Source: Congeria kusceri
Taxonomy: Eukaryota > Mollusca > Bivalvia > Myida > Dreissenidae
DNA length: 64,000 nt
Direction of reading: 5' to 3'
NCBI GenBank assembly: GCA_027627225.1
Contig: CM051028.1
Coordinates: forward strand, 20,669,701 to 20,733,700
The position numbers and the translations under genes were made by a program. Shown here in pieces: positions 23,601-35,310 of this stretch. The notes below the pieces were generated by a model that did not search any database, was not told the origin of the DNA, and saw only the letters and a list, made by a program, of their open reading frames with translations. Numbering within the stretch: position 1 is the first letter of the stretch; the number at the start of each line of letters is the position of its first letter.

Positions 23601-23841
23601 ATATGCGTATAAATATAAGGTATCAACTCCCTATATCTGCGATTTACCTAGCAAACGGACCGAAATCCATTAAAAAAAATAAAAAATACACACGACCGAT
23701 AGATCTTATAACAAATATGCACCTACCTATATCCACATCTTTCTCGTAGCAGACGGGCCGAATCCCTTCATCCAGGCAGTGTTTAGTGGCCGTCAAACCG
23801 GCTACGCCCGCGCCGATAACACAACACGTCTTCTGGGCCAT
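16677..23841 (-). CDS. Flavin-containing monooxygenase (FMO), five coding exons
   Basis: Five exons joined at GT-AG sites (23841-23727, 23040-22829, 19706-19497, 18320-18225, 17684-16677) give 1,641 bases, 546 aa plus stop, the usual FMO length. The protein shows the FAD-binding GAGVAG at residues 10-15, DIGGLW after the first junction, SDFPIP and PNFMHH, and the FMO signature FKGKVIHTHDY at about 168-178. The NADPH-binding GIGNSAAD follows at about 193-200 and LGTGYKYSFPFLDE at about 325. A hydrophobic C-terminal segment (FVVGILVIKFLL) matches the endoplasmic-reticulum anchor. FMOs use NADPH and O2 to oxygenate nucleophilic nitrogen or sulphur in xenobiotics and metabolites. All motifs are intact and the junctions keep frame (phase 1 after exon 1, phase 0 afterwards). 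The vertebrate FMO1-5 orthologue cannot be assigned. Its introns hold several tandem arrays. Confidence 0.93.
17685..18224 (-). other. FMO intron 4
   Basis: Spliced out between exons 4 and 5. It holds a short CTG/TTG-type run near 18130-18165. An open frame at 17812-18006 has no recognisable motif. Confidence 0.8.
18225..18320 (-). CDS. FMO coding exon 4
   Basis: Acceptor TTCACAG/GACTTC, 96 bases (32 codons) from DFRGFEGKN to ELSRHAKH, containing the NADPH-binding GIGNSAAD. Donor AAGCAC/GTGAGT. Confidence 0.92.
18321..19183 (-). other. FMO intron 3, part without repeats
   Basis: No coding or RNA feature was seen. The rest of this intron is the 35 bp array and flank up to 19496. Confidence 0.7.
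19184..19424. repeat. 35 bp minisatellite, about 7 copies, in FMO intron 3
   Basis: The motif catccgcattgggttaagca begins at 19186, 19221, 19255 and 19290, and continues at 34-35 bp steps to about 19424. Copies differ mainly in aacac versus aaccc and in the number of A bases. Near identity indicates recent expansion. Confidence 0.95.
19497..19706 (-). CDS. FMO coding exon 3
   Basis: Acceptor TTTCCAG/ACGCAA, 210 bases encoding TQVLKVQ through HTHDYK, including EGQWVVTVQ and FDFVMICNGHLSEP. Donor CAAG/GTATTT. Exactly 70 codons, phase 0 at both ends. Confidence 0.92.
19715..21250. repeat. 1.5 kb VNTR of 13/14 bp units in FMO intron 2
   Basis: Units aacaagcatatcc (13) and aacaaagcatatcc (14) alternate irregularly for over 100 copies, with scattered substitutions (for example tatcaa, cataacc). 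The mix of two lengths shifts frame constantly. The minus strand has almost no stops, so long Leu/Cys/Tyr/Met-rich open frames appear; they are repeat artefacts. The array starts within 10 bases of the exon 3 acceptor side of the intron. Confidence 0.96.
21251..22562 (-). other. FMO intron 2, part without clear repeats
   Basis: AT-rich intron sequence with no recognised gene or RNA. Confidence 0.7.
22563..22862 (-). repeat. Tandem copies of the exon 2 end plus donor site
   Basis: On the minus strand the exon 2 terminal block encoding QLRKYIKLQ followed by GTAACG recurs downstream. Exon-end-like positions fall at 22829 (used), 22763, 22698, 22642 and 22574, steps of 66, 65, 56 and 68 bases. 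The second and third copies still encode near-identical residues and keep consensus GT donors (GTAGCG, GTAACG). The fourth keeps GTAAAA, and the fifth is degraded (AAG/TAACG). The array therefore carries cryptic 5' splice sites within 260 bases. Confidence 0.85.
22829..23040 (-). CDS. FMO coding exon 2
   Basis: Acceptor TTAG/GGGGTC at 23041-23040. Encodes GGLWLYHH through QLRKYIKLQ (212 bases). Donor CAG/GTAACG at 22829/22828. Near-copies of its last 30 or so bases plus donor recur downstream in the intron. Confidence 0.92.
23041..23726 (-). other. FMO intron 1
   Basis: AT-rich intron. A short doublet of ctcccgatcggat occurs near 23265-23290. Nothing else was recognised. Confidence 0.75.
23727..23841 (-). 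CDS. FMO coding exon 1
   Basis: Starts at ATG 23841-23839 in the context caccATGG, a good Kozak match, and encodes MAQKTCCVIGAGVAGL through DVDI. The donor is ATAG/GTAGGT, leaving one base of a Gly codon for exon 2. Confidence 0.92.
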
Positions 23842-23917
23842 GGTGGACGGTATTTACGCACCTCCCAAAGTGAATGGTTAAGGTTTTAATCGATTTACGA
23901 GAAGGTCGTCTGAAATG

Positions 23918-24110
23918 TCATTTTTCTTTTATTATTTTCCTAACATATCAAATACACCCCTATGTGATACGACACTTAGATAATGTTTCACAATGTTATT
24001 CCAAATTATATCATTTTTCTTTTATTAATTTCCTAACATATCAAATACACCCCTATGTGATACGACACTTAGATAATGTTTCACAATGTTATTCCAAATT
24101 ATATCATTTT
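23918..24110. repeat. Two tandem copies of a unit of about 92 bp
   Basis: The block tcatttttcttttatta through caatgttattccaaattata occurs twice back to back with almost no difference. It lies just upstream (minus-strand sense) of the FMO start codon. Confidence 0.9.
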
Positions 24111-24737
24111 TCTTCAGTAAACTCGTAATATAACTATCGTTCACAATAACTGTAAACTTGAATATTTTATATAAATACTAATACAATATAAAGTATAGTA
24201 TTTAAAAAAAAAATCGCATTACGGTACAAAGTATTAATTACACGATTTTTGTAGATTCTAAATTATTTCGAGACGAATGGTTTTATCGGGGTTAAAGGTA
24301 AACACAATATGTTAAAACTAATAATATTAATTATAATTAATAATAAAATATAATACGGTGTCAAAATTCATTATTTAAAAGCCAAACCTTTATTTCCAAT
24401 GACAATATCCAAAACCGAGCGTTCAAGTGTACTAGATGATACTAAAACCAGATGCTTCAGTTCTCATTCGAATTCTCGTCTATACGAGATTTGACGTGAC
24501 TATATATATAATATTGTACAACATCTGGGCCCCTATTTTGGCCCTTATCTATACTCTTTGCGGAGCCGAACTTAAGAAGGACGATCAGTTACAAAATCAT
24601 TTACAGATTTTTTTTCTGTGAAGGTTGGCACGTAAGAAGTGGCTACGTTTTTTTAAAGCTCAATGTTTATATTATAGACACTATAAGTATTATTATACTG
24701 GATAAATGGTGGTTGACAGTGTATCGAGACTTATTTA

Positions 24738-24860
24738 AAGTGATGATGATGATGATGACGATGATTATGATGATAATGATGACGATGACGATGATTATGA
24801 TGATAACGATGATGATGATGATGACGATGAAGATGACGATGATGATGATGATGATGATAA
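24738..24860. repeat. (GAT/GAC)n microsatellite
   Basis: About 120 bases of imperfect gatgatgac triplets. The open frame across it (poly-Met/Thr) is an artefact. Confidence 0.95.
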
Positions 24861-24981
24861 ATCAAGTACAAAAATACGAATACATTACTGATAAGAGGGT
24901 TTGTTAAAAAGCATTAAATATAATTATTATGCGAAACTACACTTATATAATATATATGATGTAAAAGCTATAACAACTTAC

Positions 24982-25062
24982 CTCGATGACTGACGTTTTT
25001 AAGATGTACGCAATGCACAAGCCGGGCCTCAGACATAGACTTAATTGTGTTCTTGACAGCCA
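24982..25062 (-). promoter_or_regulatory. Candidate non-coding 5' exon of the FMO gene
   Basis: On the minus strand a GC-richer stretch ends GTCATCGAG/GTAAGTTG, a near-consensus donor at 24982/24981. It lies about 1.1 kb upstream of FMO exon 1, whose ATG follows possible AG acceptors within about 25 bases. Its upstream edge is unknown. A spliced 5' untranslated exon is plausible but not shown. A short Met-initiated frame inside it could equally be chance. Confidence 0.3.
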
Positions 25063-25769
25063 TAAGTGATATCCTTTTCCAGTAGGTTCAAACAAGTGTT
25101 TCACAGAAAAGGTTTTTATGTGAAAGTGGATTTATCTTTACTACGAATGCAAGGCGTGTGAGGCGTGTGTAATTAGTGTTTCGTAAAATACCGGATATGA
25201 GTCGGATTTGTGGATTAGACGTGTTGATTTTCTCATGTTTCATGCTTTCCATGAATAACTGTACTTCTAACGGTCATATTAACTGTCAGCAAATGACAAG
25301 TCATTTTAAGGGCCGTCTATGAAACATGTTGAACATTATTAGAAGTTTACAATATATAATAAATTCAACAATTTACGAACTAAAAATCACTAGGTAAGTT
25401 TGTGTCCACCAATAAGTAAATTTGCATGGAAAAACCACGCCAATTTGTTTATAATTACCTATTTTCTCCATTTGCTGAACCAATCTTTTTGTTAAATTTT
25501 GGATACTAGTATAGATTTATGAGACGACCCTCAAACTTGAAACTCTTCACTGACCACAATAACGGGATTTCTCCGTGCAAAAATCATGCATGGGATTAAC
25601 ATTCCTTTGACGGGAAACTAGGACATTTTCACAAATGGGTGTAATAATAAAGTATGTATATACGCCTTTATTGCACATGGTATAAAGCAAACGGTGTTTT
25701 TCCCATTACTAAGGTCTTCATCACCACCACTAAAGTAGTTCAGGCACTCTGACAAAATAATAAATATAT
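25063..25769. other. AT-rich flank of the foldback element
   Basis: No gene or repeat was recognised. The FMO promoter may lie in its right part relative to the gene, but no motif decides this. Confidence 0.4.
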
Positions 25770-25778
25770 AATTTAGGT
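25770..25778. repeat. Left 9 bp target-site duplication of the foldback element
   Basis: The sequence aatttaggt directly precedes the first base of the inverted terminus and is repeated exactly at 52012-52020. Confidence 0.82.
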
Positions 25779-27572
25779 AGGTCCATGAAGTTGGCTAGGT
25801 AATGGGTATTGGGTATTGGGAATTCAATATCGAGCCAGGGTCGAATACCCAGCTGGGTATTGGGTATTCGAACTTTAGCGAATAACGAGCCAGAATCGAA
25901 TACCCGGCTGGGTATTGGGTAATCGAACTATTGCGAATATCGAGCCAGGGTCGAATACCCAGCTGGATATTGGGTAATCGAACTATTGCGAATATCGAGC
26001 CAGGGTCGAATACCCAGCTGGGTATTGGGTATTCGAACTTTAGCGAATAACGAGCCAGAATCGAATACCCGGCTGGGTATTGGGTATTCGAACTATTGCG
26101 AATATCGAGCCTGGGTCGAATACCCAGCTGGGTATTGGGTAATCGAACTTTAGCGAATAACGAGCCAGAATCGAATACCCAGCTGGGTATTGGGTATTCG
26201 AACTATTGCGAATATCGAGCCAGGGTCGAATACCCAGCTGGGTATTGGGTATTCGAACTTTAGCGAATAACGAGCCAGAATCCAATACCCAGCTGGGTAT
26301 TGGGTATTCGAACTATTGCGAATATCGAGCCAGGGTCGAATACCCAGCTGGGTATTGGGTAATCAAAATATTGCGAATATCGAGCCAGGGTCGAATACCC
26401 AGCTGGGTATTGGGTATTCGAACTATTGCGAATATCGAGCCAGAATCGAATACCCAGCTGGGTATTGGGTACTCGAACTATTGCGAATATCGAGCCAGGG
26501 TCGAATACCCAGCTGGGTATTGGGTATTCGAACTTTAGCGAATAACGAGCCAGAATCGAATACCCGGCTGGGTATATGGTAATCGAACTATTGCGAATAT
26601 CGAGCCAGGGTCGAATACCCAGCGGGGTATTGGGTATTCGAACTTTAGCGAATAACGAGCCAGAATCGAATACCCAGCTGGGTATTGGGTAATCGAACTA
26701 TTGCGAATATCGAGCCAGGGTCGAATACCCAGCTGGGTATTGGGTATTCGAACTATTGCGAATATCGAGCCAGGGTCGAATACCCAGCTGGGTATTGGGT
26801 AATCGAACTATTGCGAATATCGAGCCAGGGCCGAATACCCAGCTGGGCATTGGGTATTCGAATTTTTGCTAATATCGAGCCAGGGTCGAATACCCAGCTG
26901 GGTATTGGGTATTCGAAGTGTAGCGAATAACGAGCCAGAATCGAATACCCAGCTGGGTATTGGGTATTCGAACTATTGCGAATATCGAGCCAGGGTCGAA
27001 TACCCAGCTGGGCATTGGGTATTCGAATTTTTGCGAATATCGAGCCGGGGTCGAATACCCAGCTGGGTATTGGGTATTCGAAGTTTAGCGAATAACGAGC
27101 CAGAATCGAATACCCAGCTGGGTATTGGGTATTCGAACTATTGCGAATATCGAGCCAAGGTCGAATACCCAGCTGGATATTGGGTATTGACACTGCAGCG
27201 AATATCGAGCCTGGACTTGAGTATTAAAACTTTAGCAAATATCAGACCAAGGATTTACTCCTGGGAATCGGGCATTGACACTTTAACGAATATCGAGCCA
27301 AGGTTGAATAACCAGCTGGGATTTGGCTATCGAACTTATAGCGAATATTGAGCCAATGTCGAATTCCCAGCTGTGAATTTGGTACTTAAACTTTAGCGAA
27401 AATCGAGCCAACGTCGAACATCAAGTTGGGATTGGTTATTCAAATTATAACGAATATCGAGCCAAGGTCGAATGCTTGGCTGGGAATTGGGTAATCAAAG
27501 TACAGCGAATATCGAGCCAAGGCCAAATGCCCCGCTCGGAATTGGGTACTCAAACTATAGCGAATATCGGGC
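25779..27572 (+). repeat. Left inverted arm: about 25 satellite monomers plus degenerate inner units
   Basis: After a 45 bp unique terminus, monomers of 55 bp (gggtattgggtattcgaact, then gcgaatatcgagccagggtc, then gaatacccagct) run to about 27215. Seven or so strongly diverged units follow to 27572 (for example aaatatcagaccaagg, gcgaatattgagccaatg). Homology to the right arm holds to about 27300. Open frames here are repeat artefacts. Confidence 0.93.
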
Positions 27573-30239
27573 CAGGGAAGGAAACATAGTTCTGTTTTGC
27601 TTCTTAATTTCCGAGTTTTTAACCATATTTAACCGCTATTTCGAACACCGTTATATTGAAATAATCGTGTGTTTTTTTTGTTTTGTTTTTAAAAAAAATT
27701 TCGATCTCGATTTTTTCCTCCTTTATTTAACTAAAATATACATCGTTAATTCGAATTTCCTTATTCGAATTCATTTCTATTTTAACTAAAATTTCGGTCC
27801 AAACAACGTGTTTCACACATAATCATCACTGTTTATTTCGATGTTGAAGCTGACTTGAAAAGGTGTGATTACTTAGCCGCCATCGCCCAATTTTGTTTTC
27901 GCGCCTACCATTGTCTTCTGGTTCAAGTCAGTGCTGATCGGTAAGTAATCATCATTAATTGGATGTACGATATTGCGCATTTCGAAGTGTTTATCGGTAA
28001 AGTGCTCAATCATATAATTATTGCTTTGTTATTTCTGTAGAGTTTATTGATTTTTATAATATCTACAATAGTATTTACGATCCTTTATATCCAAGTACAT
28101 ATTAATATCCGCTTATGGTATTACCGCATATGCATTTTTACTATGTAATATTTTATTGCAGTCAAGAACATCGCTTTTTCGAACTTTACCGTGTCTACCG
28201 TTGTTTTGACGGTCCCAATGACTTCGAAATAGCGTTGTTCAACTGTATAGCATATGTCGTATTAAGCGATATTGGAACATCCGGTGCGCATCTTTATTAC
28301 CCTCCCCCCTCCCCTGGACCAGAATTTTTTATTATTGAGAAAAAAAAACTCATAGGAGTAGGGGTACCATAAATACTAATTTGTTGTTAGCTGGTATAGT
28401 TAAATTTAATGAGCTTTATTTACTCGTAATCTATGTGTAATTAAGACTCTGTACCGTGGTACTCTATTGCAGCATTTGAGACCAATAATAGGTGCATTGT
28501 AACGATGGAGTGCCTTTTAACCAGTCGGCAACTTATAACTGCAACTTTAAGTCGCTACTTTTTGACTGTTAGTACAGTTTACCGGTTTACAATTCATCTG
28601 TTTTGTACTGATGAAAGTAACGGTAGTACATTATTCTCGCTAAGAAAACGAATACTGAACTGGGCTTTTCCATTGTCGCTGTACCACCACATTGAATGAA
28701 TACATACCGGACATTTACATCGATTTGTGATGCATTGTCGTATATTTTTGCACTTACCATGGCGACCATTGATTTTATGACAATGCTTCGTATTGCTGAT
28801 AATGCTCATACAAAAATGTTTCTTGCGTTAGAATTTTAATAACTTGATGTCATTGCTTATTAAAGCAAACGTCCGGGAATGTACACAACAATCTTCACGT
28901 CATTTAATGACAACATTGAGCAGCCTATTCGTTTGTTATTTGTGATAGTTTTTCGAGTAAACCAAACATTAGAATGGCACTGTCTCAAAACCCCGGCATC
29001 CTTAATAAGGATAAGAGGGCCAGTTTCGGGGAACGAAAAGGGGGTTGACACATTTGACACGCATGTATAAATCTCTACGGAATGAATAGATCTGAATTGT
29101 AACGTTTATAAATGTAACCAATATGATACTGTAGGCAGACTCCGGGGAATACATGAAATCACATATTGTTCAAGATCATTTGATAACGAAACGAAAGTTG
29201 AATTCACTTTTTATAGCATAATAATTTATACAATCATCATCATCATCATCATTAGCATTGCCATCTTCATTTTTCATGTTGACTTGGATATAACATGATT
29301 TTCTCATATTAGACATAAGTTGCGAACAACATGTTAATAATGAAACAATTCTAATTTATATTTAGTTGCACACTTATTTTCCTATGTTAAAATATGTTTA
29401 CATTGCATATTATGACATAATTCGCACAAAAAGAAAAGAAAAAGACAGAGTAGAACGCGTGAAGAATGATATCATTATTTTTACACGTGTGAAAATGGGA
29501 TATTACTTTTCACAGGAAGTAAATTGTGAGTTTTGAAAAATAAGGTTTATCAAATTGATATGACATGTACACTTTAAAAAGAAGTAAAGTAGAATAAAAC
29601 ACGTACATTTCAATTAACTTATTTAATTAATTTTATTGAATCAATTAAAGAATGAACATAATAAGACATTATTGTTGACACTGATAAATATATGTCATCA
29701 TTCATTCAATATAACATGTTTCTTGATGATTAGTTTGGTGTTGTGAAAAACAAGCTTTTACATGTGACTTTCAAACTTTGTTTCAAGACATTGCTGCAAA
29801 CGATTTTCTAAAATAAATGTGTTTGCTATAGCTCAAGAATTAGTACGAAAGTATTGTCCAAAAATAAATACACTGTATTGCCTATACGTGTATCACAATC
29901 GACGAGTAAGATTATTTATAACATCGTTGTGAAAAAAAAACCCACACCATTCTTAATAGCATATAATGTTTAACGACTATTAAAATGGTGCTAAATAGGT
30001 CATACCGAACATATACAATATAATACATGCACATAAATCCAAAAGGAAGTACTGCCTGTAGCAGGAGCGAAGTTCTAATCGCTTTCTAAGCAAAGTTAGA
30101 GACATTTTCTAAACAGAGCAGTACCAGTTGAACGTAGATGTATCAAATACCATGATTCCCCCGTCACATGTTTGGACACCAATTCACCAGTCACTTCAAA
30201 AGGACTTGCGTCCACACATAAATCATCTTTATTTATACT

Positions 30240-30820
30240 AAATTGTTTTAAAAATGACAAAAGGCCATAATTCCACAAAATTTGTTGCAGTTACAAGTCC
30301 TTCCTTTTCGATCATCATAGCATTGTGAATTGTTGAGCAAATACACCAACCAGTTTCAGAGGAGTGTTACCACCACAATATTTTTTTCATTTATGTTGTT
30401 TATTGTAAAAATTTATTTGAAAATTTGTCGTTTCCAAAAAAAATTCCTTTCCATACGATCACCTACACCTGAAGGTTTTTCATCTGTAAAAGTTTGAGCA
30501 AAATCAGTCTAACATTAGTAATGGGGTTGAGTCCACAAAATCTAAAAAAGTTTATATTCTACAGTGGAAAAATTATAAAAGGCTATAATTTTGCCAAAAC
30601 TTTACCCAGTCATAATTCCTTTCTTTACGATCACATACACATGAACGAGGTTCTTCAGCTTTGAATTTTTAATCGAAATACACCAAAAAGTCAAAGAGGA
30701 GTTGAGTACTCAAACTTTTTGGGACTTGAGTACACAAAATTCCATGACTTAAGTATCTACTGACGGACGGACAAGTGTAATGCTTAATGCCTCTCACTTT
30801 GTGGGGGTATAAAATGCCAA
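30240..30820 (+). repeat. Dispersed repeat with internal tandem structure inside the core
   Basis: Related phrases recur about every 160-200 bases: aattccaca/ttttgccaaaactttaccc, cataattcctttctttacga, tcacatacacatgaacgagg and aaagaggagttgag. The block ends tactgacggacggacaagtg, then cctctcactttgtgggggta, then taaaa. This ending is familiar from dispersed mollusc repeats (recalled, not searched). Confidence 0.6.
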
Positions 30821-31149
30821 CACAGTTTATGATATTATCACTCACATAATGTGAATGGACTGCCAATGTGATTAACAAAGATACAAATTGTGATACATGA
30901 ACTGATACATACACTTTGGTAATTTAAGAGCTGTGAAATGAGTATGGTAATCAACAGTTCATACCAACAGTTTCTTACACAGCAATATATACTTAAAGAT
31001 ACAAATCATATTATGCAAAATGTCACAAATAATAAATATATTTCCAAGGAGTTTAAACTAGAACAGTCATTGAAAATGACAAATACCCCCGCAATGGCTC
31101 ATTTAAAGCAGGTGCAAAATTTGAGTATTAGTAAAATTAATCTCTAAAT

Positions 31150-31640
31150 TTTGTCGTTCGCTACTTCACATTGATCACACACGAAGACAAAAAGCTTCAC
31201 GTTGATTTATTGAATCAATTGCCTAAGTGCAACAAATAGTGTGATATACACAAAAATAACGTCTTGCACTTCTACATAGTATAAACAACATATCTATAAA
31301 GTTTCATGTTGATAAGCAGAAAATTGAGAGACTAGTTTGCGACACAAAGTACATATGTACAATGATGTAAGTATCCAAAATTTGCCTAAGTTCAAGGGAA
31401 CATAACTCTGTAAAGAATATCGCGACATATGCGAAAATTACGTCTTGCACTTTTACATAGTATAAACAACGTATCTATAAAGTTTCATGCTGATAGGCAG
31501 AAAACTGACAGACTAGTTCGCTACACAAAGTACACATGTGCAGCGTGACAGGCCAACCGACCGACCAACAGACCGATCGACATGGTGATTCCAGTATGCC
31601 CCCGCACAAACTTCGTTTCGGGGTATAATAAATATGTTTG
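31150..31640 (+). repeat. Second dispersed repeat in the core, two diverged internal units
   Basis: The segment aacgtcttgcacttctacat through acacaaagtacatatgt at about 31258-31360 recurs with about 10 percent change at about 31440-31540, roughly 190 bases on. It ends with gaccgaccaacagaccgatc, catggtgattccagtatgcc and cccgcacaaacttcgtttcg, then gggtataat. Like the previous block it is probably an older insertion nested in the foldback core. Confidence 0.6.
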
Positions 31641-31772
31641 TTTAAGTAACATCAACAAATCGACCGATCGTATCACACGTATATGTAGTTTGTTTGTATT
31701 TTTCGTTTAATTTTTTTTTGTCATTTTGTTAAAGAATGGTATGAAAACTAGGGATGTTTGTAAAACAGGTAT

Positions 31773-31791
31773 GCCCCCCCCCCCCCCCCCA
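31773..31791. repeat. Poly-C tract
   Basis: A run of about 17-18 C bases near the right arm. Assembly length may be unreliable. Confidence 0.9.
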
Positions 31792-33219
31792 CAACATACA
31801 GTCAATCCATCAATTAATATATTTGTGCAATTGTTTAAGAGATTTTTTACACATTGGTCTCACAGATAAAATGAATAAAGCTGCTCTGTCACCTATGTGG
31901 GTAATTATACTTACTTGTGTTTTATCATAATTCAAAGTCTTTAGTGATGGCTAGGATGGGTATATACGGTGCAAAAATGTTCATGTTACAAGACCCGGTG
32001 ACATTACATTTAACCTCAAACTCAATAGGGGCCTTCCTTTCCTCCCAATAAACCATTATACCAATTTGCATGATCGCTAAAGTGTCATTGCCCGATTCCT
32101 AGCAGGGGATTCGGCCTTGGTCTGATATTTGCTAAAGTTTTAATACACAACTCCAGGCTCGATATTCGCTGCAGTGTCAATACCCAATATCCAGCTGGGT
32201 ATTCGACCTTGGCTCGATATTCGCAATAATTCGAATACACAATACCCAGCTGGGTATTCGACCCTGGTTCGATATTCGCAATAGTTCGAATACCCAATAC
32301 CCAGCTGGGTATTCGATTCTGGCTCGTTATTCGCTAAACTTCGAATACCCAATACCCAGCTGGGTATTCGACCCCGGCTCGATATTCGCAAATATTCAAA
32401 TACCCAATGCCCAGCTGGGTATTCGACCCTGGCCCGATATTCGCAATAGTTCGAATACCCAATACCCAGCTGGGTATTCGACCCTGGCTCGATATTCGCA
32501 ATAGTTCGAATACCCAATACCCAGCTGGGTATTCCATTCTGGCTCGTTATTCGCTAAAGTTCGAATACCCAATACCCAGCTGGGTATTCGACCCTGGCTC
32601 GATATTCGCAATAGTTCGAATACCCAATACCCAGCTGGGTATTCGCTTCTGGCTCGTTATTCGCTACACTTCGAATTCCCAATACCCAGCTGGGTATTCG
32701 ACCCTGGCTCGATATTCGCAAAAATTCGAATACCCAATGCCCAGCTGGGTATTCGACCCTGGCTCGATATTCGCAATAGTTCGATTACCCAATACCCAGC
32801 TGGGTATTCGATTCTGGCTTGTTATTCGCTAAAGTTCGAATACCCAATACCCAGCTGGGTATTCGACCCTGGCTCGATATTCGCAATATTTCGATTACCC
32901 AATACCCAGCTGGGTATTCGACCCTGGCTCGATATTCGCAATGGTTCGAATACCCAATGCCCAGCTGGGTATTCGATTCTGGCTCGTTATTCGCTAAAGT
33001 TCGAATACCCAATACCCAGCTGGGTATTCGACCCAGGCTCGATATTCGCTAAAGTTCGAATACCCAATACCCAGCTGGGTATTCGACCCTGGCTCGATAT
33101 TCGCAATAGTTCGAATACCCAATACCCAGCTGGGTATTCGATTCTGGCTCGTTATACGCTAAAGTTCGAATACCCAATACCCATCTGGGTATTCGATCCT
33201 GGCTCGATATTCGCAATAG

Positions 33220-35310
33220 TTCGAATACCCAATATCCAGCTGGGTATTCGATTCTGGCTCGAAATTCGCAATAGTTCGAATACCCAATACCCAGCTGGGT
33301 ATTCGATTCTGGCTCGTTATTCGCTAAAGTTCGAATACCCAATACCCAGCTGGATATTCGACCCTGGCTCGATATTCGCAATAGTTCGAATACCCAATAC
33401 CCAGCTGGGTATTCGACCCTGGTCCGATATTCGCAATAGTTCGAATACACAATACCCAGCTGGGTATTCGATTCTGACATTCGCTAAAGTTCGAATACCC
33501 AATACCCAGCTGGGTATTCGATTCTGGCTCGATATTCGCAATAGTTCGTATACCAAATACCCAGCTGGGTATTCGATTCTGGCTCGTTATTCGCTAAAGT
33601 TCGAATACCCAATACCCAGCTGGGTATTCGACCCTGGCTCGATATTCGCAATAGTTCGAATACCCAATACCCAGCTGGGTATTCGATTCTGGCTCGTCAT
33701 TCGCTAAAGTTCGAATACCCAATACCCAGCTGGGTATTCGACCCTGGCTCGATATTCGCAATAGTTCGAATACCCAATACCCAGCTGGGTATTCGATTCT
33801 GGCTGGATATTCGCTAAAGTTCGAATACCCAATACCCAGCTGGGTATTCAACCCTGGCTCGTTATTCGCAATAGTTCGAATACCCAATACCCAGCTGGGT
33901 ATTTGACCCTGGCTCGATATTCGCTATAGTTCGAATTCCCAATACCCAGCTGGGTAATCGATTCTGGCTCGATATTCGCTAAAGTTCGATTACCTAATAC
34001 CCAGCTGGGTATTCGATTCTGGCTCGTTATTCGCAATAGTTCGAATACCCAATACCCAGCTGGGTATTCGACCCTGGCTGGATATTCGCTAAAGTTCGAA
34101 TACCCAATACCCAGCTGGGTATTCAACCCTGGCTCGATATTCGCAATAGTTCGAATACCCAATACCCAGCTGGGTATTCGACCCTGGCTCGATATTCGCA
34201 ATAGTTCGAATACCCAATACCCAGCTGGGTATTCGATTCTGGCATTCGCTAAAGTTCGAATACCCAATACCCAGCTGGGTATTCGATTCTGGCTCGAAAT
34301 TCGCAATAGTTCGAATACCCAATACCCAGCTGGGTATTCGATTCTGGCTCGTTATTCGCTAAAGTTCGAATACCCAATACCCAGCTGGATATTCGACCCT
34401 GGCTCGATATTCGCAATAGTTCGAATACCCAATACCCAGCTGGGTATTCGACCCTGGTCCGATATTCGCAATAGTTCGAATACCCAATACCCAGCTGGGT
34501 ATTCGATTCTGACATTCGCTAAAGTTCGAATACCCAATACCCAGCTGGGTATTCGATTCTGGCTCGATATTCGCAATAGTTCGTATACCAAATACCCAGC
34601 TGGGTATTCGATTCTGGCTCGTTATTCGCTAAAGTTCGAATACCCAATACCCAGCTGGGTATTCGACCCTGGCTCGATATTCGCAATAGTTCGAATACCC
34701 AATACCCAGCTGGGTATTCGATTCTGGCTCGTCATTCGCTAAAGTTCGAATACCCAATACCCAGCTGGGTATTCGACCCTGGCTCGATATTCGCAATAGT
34801 TCGAATACCCAATACCCAGCTGGGTATTCGATTCTGGCTGGATATTCGCTAAAGTTCGAATACCCAATACCCAGCTGGGTATTCAACCCTGGCTCGTTAT
34901 TCGCAATAGTTCGAATACCCAATACCCAGCTGGGTATTTGACCCTGGCTCGATATTCGCTATAGTTCGAATTCCCAATACCCAGCTGGGTAATCGATTCT
35001 GGCTCGATATTCGCTAAAGTTCGATTACCTAATACCCAGCTGGGTATTCGATTCTGGCTCGTTATTCGCAATAGTTCGAATACCCAATACCCAGCTGGGT
35101 ATTCGACCCTGGCTGGATATTCGCTAAAGTTCGAATACCCAATACCCAGCTGGGTATTCAACCCTGGCTCGATATTCGCAATAGTTCGAATACCCAATAC
35201 CCAGCTGGGTATTCGACCCTGGCTCGATATTCGCAATAGTTCGAATACCCAATACCCAGCTGGGTATTCGATTCTGGCATTCGCTAAAGTTCGAATACCC
35301 AATACCCAGC
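33220..35310. repeat. Higher-order tandem duplication, offset 1,035 bp
   Basis: Monomer variants at 33.3-34.3 kb are repeated in the same order 1,035 bases on (for example the ctgacattcgc variant at about 33474 and 34509, and the ctggcattcgc variant at about 34236 and 35274). 1,035 equals 19 x 55 minus two 5 bp deletions. The order match shows block duplication. Confidence 0.8.

Larger units (their letters stand above)
27573..32065. other. Unique core of the foldback element
   Basis: About 4.5 kb separates the arms. No open frame longer than about 85 codons starts in the unique part, and no DDE, RNase H-like, helicase or zinc-finger motif was seen. A GC-richer segment ends gtgctgatcg/gtaagtaatc at 27940/27941, and two strong acceptor-like sites follow (ttttattgcag at 28161, tactctattgcag at 28472). 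These could be non-coding exons of a captured or element-own transcript. The right part contains dispersed repeats (30.2-31.6 kb) and a C tract. An autonomous transposase must be supplied from elsewhere if this element moves. Confidence 0.7.

Noticed and set aside
24713..24907. Met-rich short frame
   Set aside because: It is the translation of the (GAT/GAC)n microsatellite.
25800..27570. Plus-strand frames across the left arm as a secreted or repeat protein
   Set aside because: Same satellite artefact as the right arm, in opposite orientation.
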